NCBI RefSeq assembly: GCF_019392245.1
Contig: NZ_JAHXRL010000002.1
Location: forward strand, 124,001 to 188,000
From: Sulfitobacter sp. CW3
Lineage (GTDB): Bacteria > Pseudomonadota > Alphaproteobacteria > Rhodobacterales > Rhodobacteraceae
DNA: 64,000 bases
Direction of reading: 5' to 3'
Position numbers and translations under genes: made by a program. This document shows positions 29,684-39,030 of the stretch, piece by piece; position 1 is the first letter of the stretch, and each line of letters opens with the position of its first letter. The notes under the pieces are model-generated. The model saw only the letters and a program-made list of their open reading frames with translations. It was not told where the DNA came from and did no database searches.

Positions 29684-30487
29684 TTAGATGCCCCACATGT
29701 AGACGGCGAAGAAAAGAAACAGCCATACCACGTCAACAAAGTGCCAGTACCATGCTGCGGCTTCGAAACCGACGTGCTGTTCAGGGGTAAAATCGCCCCG
29801 CATCGCACGGATAAGGCACACGGCCAGAAAGATCGTACCGATGGCCACGTGGAAGCCGTGAAAGCCGGTTGCCATAAAGAAGCTGGAGAAGAACAAATCG
29901 CCGCCAAAGGTCCAGTCATCATGCACAAGCAATTCATAGTATTCATATGCTTGGAACGCGGTGAACAGCATCCCCAGACCAATCGCGATGGCCAGGCCAG
30001 CAATCAGATCTTTGCGGTTGTTTTCATGCACCAATGCGTGGTGTGCCCATGTTACGGCACAGCCGGACAGCAACAAAATAAGCGTGTTGATCAGCGGCAG
30101 GTGGAATGCATCAACAGGAATGATGTCAGGCTGAACATAGGTGGAGCCGGGGAAGGCATCCATTGGGTACAGCGCTTCTTTGAAGAAGGTCCAGAACCAT
30201 GCAACAAAGAACATTACCTCGGACATGATGAACAGGATAAAGCCGTAGCGCAGGCCGATGCGTACCACTGGTGTGTGATCGCCGATCTTGCTTTCTGCGA
30301 CAACTTCGGACCACCAGCCAAACATGCAATACAGTACCGCGGCCAAACCAGCAAAGAACACGAACGGCGTGATGTCGTGCATCCAGAAAACGATGCCAGC
30401 CAGCATAGCACAGCCAGCCAAAGAGCTGAGCAGCGGCCATGTCGAGGGCGCTAGAATGTGGTAGTCGTGATTTTTTTCATGGGCCAT
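29684..30487 (-). CDS. ctaE: Cytochrome c oxidase subunit III
   Basis: Inner-membrane subunit of aa3-type oxidase, 267 residues with seven transmembrane segments. Motifs include [30 protein letters not shown] with the conserved glutamate, and the C-terminal [13 protein letters not shown] and [22 protein letters not shown] is 7 nt before the ATG at 30487. It lies between ctaG and surf1; subunit I is not encoded in the window. Confidence 0.97.
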   Translation of the reverse strand: MAHEKNHDYHILAPSTWPLLSSLAGCAMLAGIVFWMHDITPFVFFAGLAAVLYCMFGWWSEVVAESKIGDHTPVVRIGLRYGFILFIMSEVMFFVAWFWTFFKEALYPMDAFPGSTYVQPDIIPVDAFHLPLINTLILLLSGCAVTWAHHALVHENNRKDLIAGLAIAIGLGMLFTAFQAYEYYELLVHDDWTFGGDLFFSSFFMATGFHGFHVAIGTIFLAVCLIRAMRGDFTPEQHVGFEAAAWYWHFVDVVWLFLFFAVYMWGI

Positions 30488-30508
30488 GGTGGCGTCCCTC
30501 ACCTTTTC

Positions 30509-31084
30509 CTAATTCAGGTTTATCTGGCTGCCTTGATCAAGGGCGGCATATCCCTCGGGCAGATCAATTTCATAGAACGTATAAGATAGTGTGATCGTAT
30601 GTACATACTTGCCATCAAGGTCTTTGACGATTTCCGGGTCGACAAAGAAGCTTACTGGCATCTGAACGCGCTCACCGGGGGCAAGCACCTGTTCAGTAAA
30701 GCAGAAACATTCGATTTTCTCAAAGAATGGCCCGGCCGAATAGGGCGTCACGTTATATGCCGCCTGCCCTGCAACCGGCTTATCCGTCGGGTTATACGCC
30801 TCGTAAAAGGCAAGGCCCGTTTCACCGATGCGCAGTTCCATCTCAGTGACGGCAGGCTTGAATTCCCAAGGCATGCCCTGATTCAGGCTGCCGTCGAAAC
30901 GCACCTTGATCGTTTGATCCAGGATATCGCCCGCGTTCGCGCTGACTTGGCCCGGCGTGCCGCCGAACCCGGTAACTTTGCAAAACCAGTTGTAAAACGG
31001 CACAGACGCCCAGGCCAGCCCGCCCATCAGCACAACCACTGATACGGTCTGCGCCACAGTCTTTGCCGGACCGGACATTGCCAT
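30509..31084 (-). CDS. ctaG: Cytochrome c oxidase assembly protein CtaG/Cox11
   Basis: Membrane-anchored copper chaperone of 191 residues that delivers Cu(I) to the CuB site of subunit I. One N-terminal transmembrane helix (about residues 12-30) precedes a periplasmic immunoglobulin-like domain with the copper ligands in KIECFCFTEQ near residue 120; the third cysteine is in YNWFCKVTGFGGTPGQ. The ATG at 31084 shares one base with the stop of the preceding 58-residue gene (TGATG). Confidence 0.96.
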   Translation of the reverse strand: MAMSGPAKTVAQTVSVVVLMGGLAWASVPFYNWFCKVTGFGGTPGQVSANAGDILDQTIKVRFDGSLNQGMPWEFKPAVTEMELRIGETGLAFYEAYNPTDKPVAGQAAYNVTPYSAGPFFEKIECFCFTEQVLAPGERVQMPVSFFVDPEIVKDLDGKYVHTITLSYTFYEIDLPEGYAALDQGSQINLN

Positions 31085-31260
31085 CAATTGCTCTCCTGCG
31101 TCTGAATGGCACCACCAGGTAGGTCACCAAAATCGATATTGGTGATCTTAACAAAGGTCAGGGCCATGACCAACAGGACAAAAGCGCCCAGCATCAGGCC
31201 GATTCCCAAATTACGGCCACGGCGCCGCGTGTGAAGCTCGTGTTCGACGCGAATGCTCAT
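31084..31260 (-). CDS. Small single-span membrane protein of the cox operon
   Basis: 58-residue product with a basic N-terminal segment ([10 protein letters not shown]) and one hydrophobic helix (about residues 19-40). It has a strong ribosome-binding site (AGGAGG, 6 nt), overlaps ctaB by 4 nt and ctaG by 1 nt, and so is certainly translated with them. Genes of this size at this position occur in other alphaproteobacterial cox operons under names such as CoxF or unnamed. No function is established; an oxidase assembly or structural role is inferred from context and topology, which mimics the N-terminal part of CtaG. Confidence 0.8.
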   Translation of the reverse strand: MSIRVEHELHTRRRGRNLGIGLMLGAFVLLVMALTFVKITNIDFGDLPGGAIQTQESN

Positions 31261-32195
31261 GACCAACCTCCTAGACCATATGGACGTAATGTTGCCTCAG
31301 CCAGAATCGCGCCGAAGTGCAGGAATAGATACCAGAGCGACAATCTGAAAAACTTGCGTTCGACCAAGAAGTTGTCGGCCTCGCTGTCGTCCTCGTTACG
31401 CTTCCAGATCCGCACGGCCCCGATCAGGAACAGGACGTTCAGAACCACGGCTGTCACCAGATAGATCGGCCCGCCGATGGACGTGAAGCCAGTGCCAATC
31501 GCTAGGATCACCAGCAAAACAGTATAGGCAAGGATATGACGGCGCGTGGACGGCCGACCGTGGGTCACGGTCAACATTGGCACTTTGGCGTCGTCATAAT
31601 CATTGCGCATGAACAGCGCCAGCGCCCAGAAATGCGGCGGCGTCCACATGAAGATAAGCGCAAACATCAACCATGCTTCGACAGAGAAACTGCCAGTTGC
31701 GATGATCCAGCCGATCACCGGCGGAAACGCACCTGCGGCCCCCCCGATCACGATGTTTTGCGGCGTCGCACGCTTTAGCCACATGCTGTAGAAAACAGCG
31801 TAAAACAGGATTGTGAACAGCAACATGCCTGCGGCCAGCAAATTCGCGGCAAGCCCCAGCATCATCACCGATAAGCCGGACAGCGCGACACCGATGGCCA
31901 AGGCTTCGCCCGGCTGGACACGTCCCGACGGGATCGGGCGACCAGCGGTCCGACGCATGATCGCGTCAATGTCAGCATCCCACCACATGTTCAAAGCACC
32001 CGATGCACCAGCACCAATCGCAACAAACAGGATCGATGCGAAGCCGACGACCGGATGCACGGAAACCGGAGCGGCCAACATACCGACCAACGCGGTGAAA
32101 ACGACCAACTGCATCACACGCGGCTTCAACAGTGCGAAATAATCGCCCAGTTGCGACTCGTAGTCGCCAGAAGTGGTTGTGCTCGTGTCTGACAT
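31257..32195 (-). CDS. ctaB: Protohaem IX farnesyltransferase (haem O synthase)
   Basis: Polytopic UbiA-family prenyltransferase of 312 residues that makes haem O, the precursor of haem A. The first aspartate motif is [15 protein letters not shown] (near 75), the start [15 protein letters not shown] is typical, and nine hydrophobic segments follow. Two starts are possible: ATG at 32195 has a weak GAG at 7 nt, whereas ATG at 32207 lies in the T-rich tail of a hairpin with no ribosome-binding site, so I chose the former. Confidence 0.95.
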   Translation of the reverse strand: MSDTSTTTSGDYESQLGDYFALLKPRVMQLVVFTALVGMLAAPVSVHPVVGFASILFVAIGAGASGALNMWWDADIDAIMRRTAGRPIPSGRVQPGEALAIGVALSGLSVMMLGLAANLLAAGMLLFTILFYAVFYSMWLKRATPQNIVIGGAAGAFPPVIGWIIATGSFSVEAWLMFALIFMWTPPHFWALALFMRNDYDDAKVPMLTVTHGRPSTRRHILAYTVLLVILAIGTGFTSIGGPIYLVTAVVLNVLFLIGAVRIWKRNEDDSEADNFLVERKFFRLSLWYLFLHFGAILAEATLRPYGLGGWS

Positions 32196-32207
32196 GTCAA
32201 AACTCAT

Positions 32208-32243
32208 ATAAAAAGGGCCGGGCCACGCAGCGCGCGCCCCGGC
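32208..32243 (-). terminator. Terminator-like hairpin between ctaC and ctaB
   Basis: On the minus strand GCCGGG (32238-32243) pairs with CCCGGC (32217-32222) around a GC-rich loop, followed at once by CCTTTTTAT. It sits 14 nt after the ctaC stop. As ctaB and the rest of the operon lie directly downstream, it is more likely an attenuator or processing hairpin than a full stop. Confidence 0.55.
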
Positions 32244-32256
32244 ATCTTACATTTAG

Positions 32257-33153
32257 TTACTTCGACGCGACGGTCAAAGGCTGCGGAATACCTGCGTATT
32301 CTGCTTTCGCCTTGCCCAGCCATTCGGCATAGGCCGCTTCGGAGACGACTTTGACTGTGATCGGCATATAGGCATGCGCGTTGCCGCACAGCTCAGAACA
32401 CTGACCAAAGTAAACACCTTCTTTTTCAGCGGTGAACCACGTTTCGGCCAAGCGGCCCGGAACGGCGTCCTGCTTTACCCCAAAGGCGGGAACGGCCCAA
32501 GAGTGGATCACGTCGGACCCGGTGATCTGAACAACGATTGTTTTACCCACGGGGATAACAACAGCTGTGTCGGTCGCCAAAAGGAACTGCTGCTCGCTGT
32601 AACCTGCGGCTTCCAGCTCGGCGATAACCTCGGGTGTTTTACGGTTTTCACCGCCCAACGCCGGGGCACCGATCATGTAGCTGTCAAAGCCAAAACCGTC
32701 GTCAACGTATTCATAGGACCAATACCACTGGTTCCCGATCGCCTTGATGGTCAAATCGGCCTGCGGGATTTCCTGCTGGCGGAAAAGGATCGGCAGCGAA
32801 TAGGCACCGATCAGAACAAGGATCAAAATAGGCGCGATCGTCCACGCGATTTCAACCGGGGTGTGGTGCGTAAAGGATGCAGCAGTCGGGTTACGCTTTT
32901 TGTTATAGCGAACTGCGACCCAAAGGATCAGACCCGTTACGAACAAAGTGATCAGCGTGATGATCACCAAGATCAGATAATCCAGATCATGAATATCTTG
33001 TGCAATGCGGGTTACAGCGGGCTGAAAGCCCGTTTTCCCGTCAACCGGTTCCCCGATGATCTCGAGACCATCGATGCGAAGATTTTCCTGTGCCCATGCG
33101 GGGGCAGCGGAAAAGGCGGCCATGAGACCTGAAAGTTTAAGAAGATGTTTCAT
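32257..33153 (-). CDS. ctaC: Cytochrome c oxidase subunit II
   Basis: Exported membrane subunit of 298 residues that carries the binuclear CuA centre. A signal peptide ends around AWAQ (residue 21), two transmembrane helices cover about 45-70 and 88-108, and the periplasmic cupredoxin domain has the ligands in SDVIHSWAVPAFG and GQCSELCGNAHAYMP. QWYWSYEY is the aromatic patch for electron transfer from cytochrome c. AGGA is 6 nt before the ATG. First gene of the leftward cox operon. Confidence 0.97.
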   Translation of the reverse strand: MKHLLKLSGLMAAFSAAPAWAQENLRIDGLEIIGEPVDGKTGFQPAVTRIAQDIHDLDYLILVIITLITLFVTGLILWVAVRYNKKRNPTAASFTHHTPVEIAWTIAPILILVLIGAYSLPILFRQQEIPQADLTIKAIGNQWYWSYEYVDDGFGFDSYMIGAPALGGENRKTPEVIAELEAAGYSEQQFLLATDTAVVIPVGKTIVVQITGSDVIHSWAVPAFGVKQDAVPGRLAETWFTAEKEGVYFGQCSELCGNAHAYMPITVKVVSEAAYAEWLGKAKAEYAGIPQPLTVASK

Positions 33154-33329
33154 ATGTCGTCCTGATCTTGTGACCATTGATAGCGAATCTTAGCAGCATG
33201 TGCCGTTTTGGACCACGTGCCGTTGTAATCTCTATGCTTACAATCATATTCTAACTTCAAGATAAAGACTTCTGCTTGTGTCAAACGGACGCGAAGCGAT
33301 CTTTTTGACACAAATCAGGGAACATCTTG

Positions 33330-34751
33330 ATGAGCCAACCTCGTTTTAACCCTTTTGAAGGTGACCTTGACCGCGACACCGCGCTTTCAGTCCTGAAAGA
33401 TGCCGTTGCAGGTGCGGATGATGGTGAATTGTTCTTTGAACGTCGCCGTTCCGAAGGGCTGATGTTTGATGATGGTCGACTGAAAACAGCAAGCTATGAT
33501 GCCTCAGAGGGGTTTGGCCTGCGCGCCGTACGCGGCGAAGTGGCAGGATATGCGCATTCTTCGCAAATCACCGAATCTGCCCTGGGCAGGGCCGCCGAGA
33601 CCGCGCGCCTGGCCGTCGGTAACGGGGGCGGCACTTGGGCGGATGGGCCTACTGCGACCAATCGACACCTCTACACTGACGAAGATCCGATTGCCGGGGC
33701 GACATTTTCGGTAAAAGTCGAAACACTTCGCGAAATCGACGATTTCGCCAGAAGTTTGGACAAACGCGTGGTGCAGGTGTCTGCATCTATATCCGCCTCC
33801 ATCCAAGAGATCGAGATTCTGCGCCCCGAAGGCACGACCGTCCGCGATATCCGCCCTATGACACGTGTTAACATTTCCGTCATCGTTGAACAGAACGGTC
33901 GGCGTGAAAGCGGCAGTGCCGGCGGCGGCGGGCGTGTCGGGCTTGATGGCCTGATCGCGCGGTCCGATTGGCAGGCCAAAACCCGCGAAGCATTGCGGGT
34001 TGCCTGCGTTAACCTTGAGGCCGTCCCCGCCCCTGCGGGCATGATGGATGTCGTGTTGGGGCCCGGCTGGCCCGGCATCCTGCTGCACGAGGCCATCGGC
34101 CACGGGCTTGAGGGTGACTTCAATCGCAAAGGAACAAGCGCATTTGCCGGGCTGATGGGCCAGCAGATTGCCGCCAAAGGCGTGACCGTTCTGGATGACG
34201 GCACGATCCCTGACCGGCGCGGGTCGATCACCATCGATGACGAAGGTACGCCTTCGGCAAAAAACACGTTGATCGAAGACGGGGTTTTGGTTGGTTATAT
34301 GCAGGACCGCCAGAACGCCCGCCTGATGGGCGTGCAATCGACCGGGAATGGCCGACGCGAATCTTACGCGCATATTCCGATGCCCCGCATGACCAACACC
34401 TATATGCTGGGCGGCAACGTGGCCCCCGGTGATATTGTCGCTGACCTCAAGGATGGCATCTATGCTGTTGGGTTTGGCGGCGGGCAGGTCGACATTACAA
34501 ACGGCAAGTTCGTGTTCTCGTGTACCGAGGCATATCGCGTTCAAAACGGTGTGGTCGGTGCCCCGGTAAAAGGTGCGACCTTGATCGGCGACGGTGCAAC
34601 CGCCCTGAAACAGATCCGCGCCATCGGCAATGATCCGACCCTAGACCCCGGCATGGGCAACTGCGGCAAGGCCGGTCAATGGGTGCCTGTGGGCGTGGGT
34701 CAACCGACCCTCATGATCGGCGGCCTTACCGTCGGCGGTGCTGCGACTTAA
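33330..34751 (+). CDS. tldD: Metalloprotease TldD
   Basis: 473-residue subunit of the TldD/TldE heterodimeric protease that degrades short or unfolded peptides and matures some RiPP peptides. The active-site motif HEAIGHGLEGDF is at residues 253-264, in keeping with HExxxH of TldD; TldE lacks it. The C-terminal GNCGKAGQWVPVGVGQPTL is the family ending. AGGGA is 8 nt before the ATG. Divergent from ctaC. Confidence 0.94.
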   Translation: MSQPRFNPFEGDLDRDTALSVLKDAVAGADDGELFFERRRSEGLMFDDGRLKTASYDASEGFGLRAVRGEVAGYAHSSQITESALGRAAETARLAVGNGGGTWADGPTATNRHLYTDEDPIAGATFSVKVETLREIDDFARSLDKRVVQVSASISASIQEIEILRPEGTTVRDIRPMTRVNISVIVEQNGRRESGSAGGGGRVGLDGLIARSDWQAKTREALRVACVNLEAVPAPAGMMDVVLGPGWPGILLHEAIGHGLEGDFNRKGTSAFAGLMGQQIAAKGVTVLDDGTIPDRRGSITIDDEGTPSAKNTLIEDGVLVGYMQDRQNARLMGVQSTGNGRRESYAHIPMPRMTNTYMLGGNVAPGDIVADLKDGIYAVGFGGGQVDITNGKFVFSCTEAYRVQNGVVGAPVKGATLIGDGATALKQIRAIGNDPTLDPGMGNCGKAGQWVPVGVGQPTLMIGGLTVGGAAT

Positions 34752-34853
34752 ACGGCCCTCCCTCGTCCATTTACCGAAAATGGGCGGGGAACCCTTCATT
34801 CGTTGTTAACCAGGTCTGCCTATACCTGATTCTGCAACAGACGGAGATACGGG

Positions 34854-36017
34854 ATGACTGACAAGGACTACAATCCTTCTTCCACTCACCCCCCAATCCC
34901 ACCCACCTCGGAAGACGAAAGTTTTGCCCGTCTTCGTTTGTTGCGCTCGCGCCGGGTCGGCGTATCAACGTATAAACGACTGCTGACCGAACATGGCACT
35001 GCGCAGAACGCGCTGGCCGCGCTGCCAACGGTGGCGCGCGCCGCGGGCGTCCAGAACTACGAGGTGTGCCCCAAAGCGGTTGTCGATGCGGAACTGCGGG
35101 CCGGCAAGGCCGCTGGTGCGCGGCTGATCATGCACGGCACCGCCGATTACCCTACAATCCTTGCCGAGCTAGACGATGCCCCGCCGTTTCTTTGGGCGTT
35201 AGGGGATACCGATCTGCTAAACAGACCAACCATTTCAATGGTCGGCGCGCGAAATGCATCCTCGCTGGGCACCCGCATGGCCAAAGCGCTGGCAAAAGGT
35301 CTGGGCGAAGCTGGGTTCGTTGTGGTGTCGGGGCTGGCGCGCGGGATTGATGCCGCCGCGCATCTTGCTGCACTTCCCACCGGAACAATTGCCGTGCAGG
35401 CAGGCGGCATTGACGTGATGTACCCGGCCGAGAATACGCAACTGGCCCATGACATTGCGAAATCGGGCCTGCGCGTGTCGGAACAACCGATGGGCCTGCA
35501 ACCGATGGCGCGCCATTTCCCCAGCCGCAACAGAATTATTGCCGGACTCAGCCGCGCGACAATCGTGGTCGAAGCAGCGGCCAAATCCGGCAGCCTGATC
35601 ACCGCACGCGACGCGCTGGATCAGGGCCGCGATGTCTTGGCGGTGCCCGGTCACCCGTTCGATGCCCGTGCGGCAGGATGCAATATGCTGATCCGAGACG
35701 GCGCATGGCTCGTCAGAAACACCGCCGACGTGATCGAGGCCTTGGGCAAAGAATACCTGCCCCCGTCCCCTTCCGCACAACCTGAGCTTAACCTTGCGCC
35801 GATGGACAAACTGGGTGGCTCTCAAAGAACGCTTAGGGAAACCGCGGCCCTGCACATGAAAATCCTATCGCGACTTGGCCCAAGCCCGATCGCCGAAGAC
35901 CAGCTGATCCGGGATTTGAAAACTGTCCCCGCTAAAGTCGCACCGATCCTGATTGACCTTGAACTGGAAGGTCAGGTGCTCCGCCAGCCCGGAGGTCTTA
36001 TTTCGCGCGCAGGATGA
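34854..36017 (+). CDS. dprA: DNA processing protein DprA
   Basis: Single-strand DNA-binding protein of 387 residues that loads RecA on incoming DNA in transformation. The Rossmann-like core has SMVGARNASSLGTRMA (near 125), VVSGLARGIDAAAH (near 152), FPSRNRIIAGLS (near 222) and VVEAAAKSGSLITARDALDQGRDVLAVPG-type ending split over 235-265; a C-terminal winged-helix (about 320-385) completes it. Strong match over the whole length. Whether the host is competent is not shown by this window. Confidence 0.95.
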   Translation: MTDKDYNPSSTHPPIPPTSEDESFARLRLLRSRRVGVSTYKRLLTEHGTAQNALAALPTVARAAGVQNYEVCPKAVVDAELRAGKAAGARLIMHGTADYPTILAELDDAPPFLWALGDTDLLNRPTISMVGARNASSLGTRMAKALAKGLGEAGFVVVSGLARGIDAAAHLAALPTGTIAVQAGGIDVMYPAENTQLAHDIAKSGLRVSEQPMGLQPMARHFPSRNRIIAGLSRATIVVEAAAKSGSLITARDALDQGRDVLAVPGHPFDARAAGCNMLIRDGAWLVRNTADVIEALGKEYLPPSPSAQPELNLAPMDKLGGSQRTLRETAALHMKILSRLGPSPIAEDQLIRDLKTVPAKVAPILIDLELEGQVLRQPGGLISRAG

Positions 36018-36197
36018 CGGATCGCTGCCCAGCTCTGCCCGCGTTGCCAAGCGCATAATCCAAGGTAAAATCATTCTGGCATCGCCTTGACCACACCGCC
36101 TCTGCAAGGGTGCCGTTTGCAAAACATTACACACGCATTGGCTGCAACTGCCCCCGCTATAGGCGAACAAGCCGCCCAGTTTCACATGCCCTGCGCA

Positions 36198-36203
36198 TTG
36201 ACA
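36198..36203 (+). promoter_or_regulatory. Candidate -35 box of topA
   Basis: A perfect TTGACA stands 70 nt before the topA ATG in the 255-nt dprA-topA spacer. The hexamer 17 nt further on (CATGTC) is a poor -10 match, so only the -35 element is noted. The rest of the spacer shows no gene. Confidence 0.3.
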
Positions 36204-36272
36204 AAACAACCGCTACGCCACATGTCACAGCACAAGCAGACCCATTCCAATTGATCCAAGGTACGGAAATAT

Positions 36273-38930
36273 ATGCCAGTTGTTGTCGTCGAATCACCTG
36301 CTAAGGCCAAAACGATCAACTCTTATCTGGGCAGCGATTACACTGTTCTAGCCTCATATGGCCACGTGCGCGACCTTCCCCCCAAGGATGGATCAGTCGA
36401 CCCCGATAATGATTTCGACATGCTTTGGGAGGTCGCAGCGGCCAGCAAGAAACACGTCAAAGCAATTGCCGACGCGTTGAAAAACGACAACGAACTGATC
36501 CTCGCGACCGACCCCGACCGCGAGGGCGAAGCGATCAGCTGGCACCTGCAAGAGGCACTGACGGCCCGCAAATCGATCAAGAAGGACACGCCGGTCAGCC
36601 GCGTGGTGTTCAACGCGATTACCAAATCTGCCGTGACCGAAGCGATGAAAAACCCGCGCCAAGTGGATATGCCATTGGTCGAGGCCTATCTGGCACGTCG
36701 CGCGCTGGATTACCTTGTGGGCTTTAATCTATCGCCGGTTTTGTGGCGCAAGCTGCCCGGTGCGAAATCGGCCGGGCGCGTCCAATCCGTGACATTGCGG
36801 TTGATCGTCGAGCGCGAGATGGAAATCGAAGCGTTCCGCAACCGCGAGTACTGGAGCGTGAAAGCACTGGTCGCCACCCCGCGCGGCCAGGAATTCGAAG
36901 CACGCCTTGTCACCCTTGCCGGTAAAAAGCTGGATCGCTTTGATCTGGCCAATGATACGCAGGCCGAAATGGCTGTGCAGGCGATCACCAGCCGCGATCT
37001 GACGGTCACGAGCGTCGAAGCAAAACCGGCCAGCCGGAACCCTTCGGCCCCCTTCATGACCTCGACCCTGCAGCAAGAAGCCAGCCGCAAGTTCGGCATG
37101 GGTGCCCGCCAAACCATGAGCACCGCCCAGCGTTTGTACGAGGCGGGTCACATTACCTATATGCGGACAGACGGTATCGACATGGCCCCCGAGGCGATGA
37201 CGATGGCCCGCGATGCGATCAAGGACCGGTTTGGCGCAGAATATGTGCCGTCATCCCCGCGCATCTACAAGAACAAAGCCAAGAACGCCCAAGAAGCGCA
37301 CGAATGTATCCGGCCAACCGATATGGCCAAGGACGCCGCCGCGCTGAAGCTGACGGAACCGGACCAGCGCAAGCTGTATGATCTGATCTGGAAGCGCACG
37401 CTGGCCTGTCAGATGGAAAGCGCGCGGCTTGAACGGACAACTGTCGAAATCGGCAGCAAAGACGAACAGGTCGGCCTGCGCGCGACGGGTCAGGTTGTTC
37501 AGTTCGACGGCTTCCTGCGCGTCTATGAAGAAGGCCGCGATGATGTCGTCGACGAGGACGACAAGCGCCTGCCGCAAATCACCCAGGGCGATAAGATGGA
37601 CAAGCGTTCGGTCACGCCCGAGCAGCATTTCACGCAACCCCCGCCACGCTACACCGAAGCCACGCTGGTCAAGCGCATGGAAGAGTTGGGGATCGGGCGG
37701 CCGTCGACATATGCAAGCGTAGTCACAACGATCCAAGACCGCGAATATGTCCGCAAGGAAGGCAACCGGCTGTTCCCCGAGGACAAAGGCCGGCTGGTTA
37801 CGGCATTCCTTGAGAACTATTTCCGGAAATACGTCGGATATGACTTTACCGCCGATCTTGAGGATCAACTGGATAAAGTCAGCGCAGCGGATGCAGATTA
37901 CAAAGACGTCCTGAGCCGCTTTTGGAAAGATTTCTCGGCAGCGATTGCGGAGACGGCCGATCTGCGGATCACCGAGGTGTTGGAAAAGATTAACGAGGTT
38001 CTAGAACCACATCTGTTCCCACCGACCGAAGACGGGTCAGACCCGCGTCTTTGCCCGAACTGCGGAATTGGGCGTTTGTCGATGCGCACGGCGCGGTCCG
38101 GTGGCGCGTTCATCGGCTGTTCGAACTACCCTGAATGTCGCTATACTCGTCCCTTTGGCCCGCCCGATCCCGAGGCGGAAAAATCTGCGATCCCGCCGGA
38201 TGGCAAGCTGCTGGGCGAAGACAACGGTGACGAAATCCGCGTGTTCAAGGGGCGCTTTGGACCTTATGTGCAGCGCGGCCCGGTCACCGAAGAAAACAAA
38301 AAACCGCCCCGTCAATCGGTGCCAAAAGACTGGCCCGCTGAGGAGCTTGAGCTGGACCGCGCATTGATGCTGCTGTCGTTGCCGCGCGAGATCGGCCCCC
38401 ACCCCGAAGACGGGATCATGGTTTGGGCCAACATCGGGCGCTACGGGCCATATATCAAACACGCGCCCAGCACATCGGATCGCGGCGGCACGAATGCCAA
38501 CCTTGAAGGGTTGGACGAAGTGTTCACCGTGGGCATGAACCGCGCCGTGCAATTGCTGGCCGAAAAGGTCGCCAGCCGTGGTGGCCGGGGCAAGGCCGCA
38601 AAACCGATCCGCGAGATGGGCGAACACCCTGATCTGGGCGGCGACGTGAACATCATGGAAGGCAAATACGGGCCCTATGTGAAATGGGAAAAGGTCAACG
38701 CGACCATTCCCAAGGAAATCGAGCCCGCCGACCTGACCATGGAACGCGCCGTCGAACTGATCGAGGAAAAGCTGGCCAAGTCACCGGCCAAGCGCAAAGC
38801 CGCGACCAAAAAAGCACCGGCCAAGAAAGCCGCCACTAAAAAGCCTGCAGCAAAGAAACCTGCTGCTAAAAAGCCGGCCGCCAAAAAGAAAGCGCCAGCA
38901 AAAAAGGCACCGGCCAAGAAGGCCGAATAA
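36273..38930 (+). CDS. topA: DNA topoisomerase I
   Basis: Type IA topoisomerase of 885 residues that relaxes negative supercoils. The Toprim domain starts VVVVESPAKAKTI and has DPDREGEAISWHL near 81-93; the catalytic tyrosine is Tyr296 in ITYMRTDGIDM. One C-terminal four-cysteine zinc ribbon (CPNCGIGRL, CSNYPEC) is present, followed by topoisomerase C-terminal repeats with PYVQRGP, PYIKHAP and PYVKWEK motifs. The last 45 residues are a Lys/Ala/Pro tail made of AAKKP-like units resembling histone H1, probably for non-specific DNA binding. Confidence 0.98.
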   Translation: MPVVVVESPAKAKTINSYLGSDYTVLASYGHVRDLPPKDGSVDPDNDFDMLWEVAAASKKHVKAIADALKNDNELILATDPDREGEAISWHLQEALTARKSIKKDTPVSRVVFNAITKSAVTEAMKNPRQVDMPLVEAYLARRALDYLVGFNLSPVLWRKLPGAKSAGRVQSVTLRLIVEREMEIEAFRNREYWSVKALVATPRGQEFEARLVTLAGKKLDRFDLANDTQAEMAVQAITSRDLTVTSVEAKPASRNPSAPFMTSTLQQEASRKFGMGARQTMSTAQRLYEAGHITYMRTDGIDMAPEAMTMARDAIKDRFGAEYVPSSPRIYKNKAKNAQEAHECIRPTDMAKDAAALKLTEPDQRKLYDLIWKRTLACQMESARLERTTVEIGSKDEQVGLRATGQVVQFDGFLRVYEEGRDDVVDEDDKRLPQITQGDKMDKRSVTPEQHFTQPPPRYTEATLVKRMEELGIGRPSTYASVVTTIQDREYVRKEGNRLFPEDKGRLVTAFLENYFRKYVGYDFTADLEDQLDKVSAADADYKDVLSRFWKDFSAAIAETADLRITEVLEKINEVLEPHLFPPTEDGSDPRLCPNCGIGRLSMRTARSGGAFIGCSNYPECRYTRPFGPPDPEAEKSAIPPDGKLLGEDNGDEIRVFKGRFGPYVQRGPVTEENKKPPRQSVPKDWPAEELELDRALMLLSLPREIGPHPEDGIMVWANIGRYGPYIKHAPSTSDRGGTNANLEGLDEVFTVGMNRAVQLLAEKVASRGGRGKAAKPIREMGEHPDLGGDVNIMEGKYGPYVKWEKVNATIPKEIEPADLTMERAVELIEEKLAKSPAKRKAATKKAPAKKAATKKPAAKKPAAKKPAAKKKAPAKKAPAKKAE

Positions 38931-38934
38931 CCAT

Positions 38935-38970
38935 TTCGTGAACGAATTGTAATTCATGAATACGTGAATT
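38935..38970. promoter_or_regulatory. Spaced TTCRTGAA boxes upstream of the L,D-transpeptidase
   Basis: TTCGTGAA (38935-38942) and the perfect palindrome TTCATGAA (38953-38960) lie 18 nt apart, start to start; the second is also part of a larger dyad AATTCA-N8-TGAATT (38951-38970). They are 60-95 nt upstream of the transpeptidase ATG, where an operator would sit. No known regulator is recognised. Confidence 0.35.
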
Positions 38971-39030
38971 GCCGCTTAGCCATCCAAGTGTCACCTGTGC
39001 AGTGAATGCCACAGCATAAGGAGCACAAGG

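Noticed and set aside
36018..36272. dprA-topA spacer checked for a tRNA or small RNA gene
   Set aside because: No T-loop sequence, no cloverleaf arms and no terminator were found.
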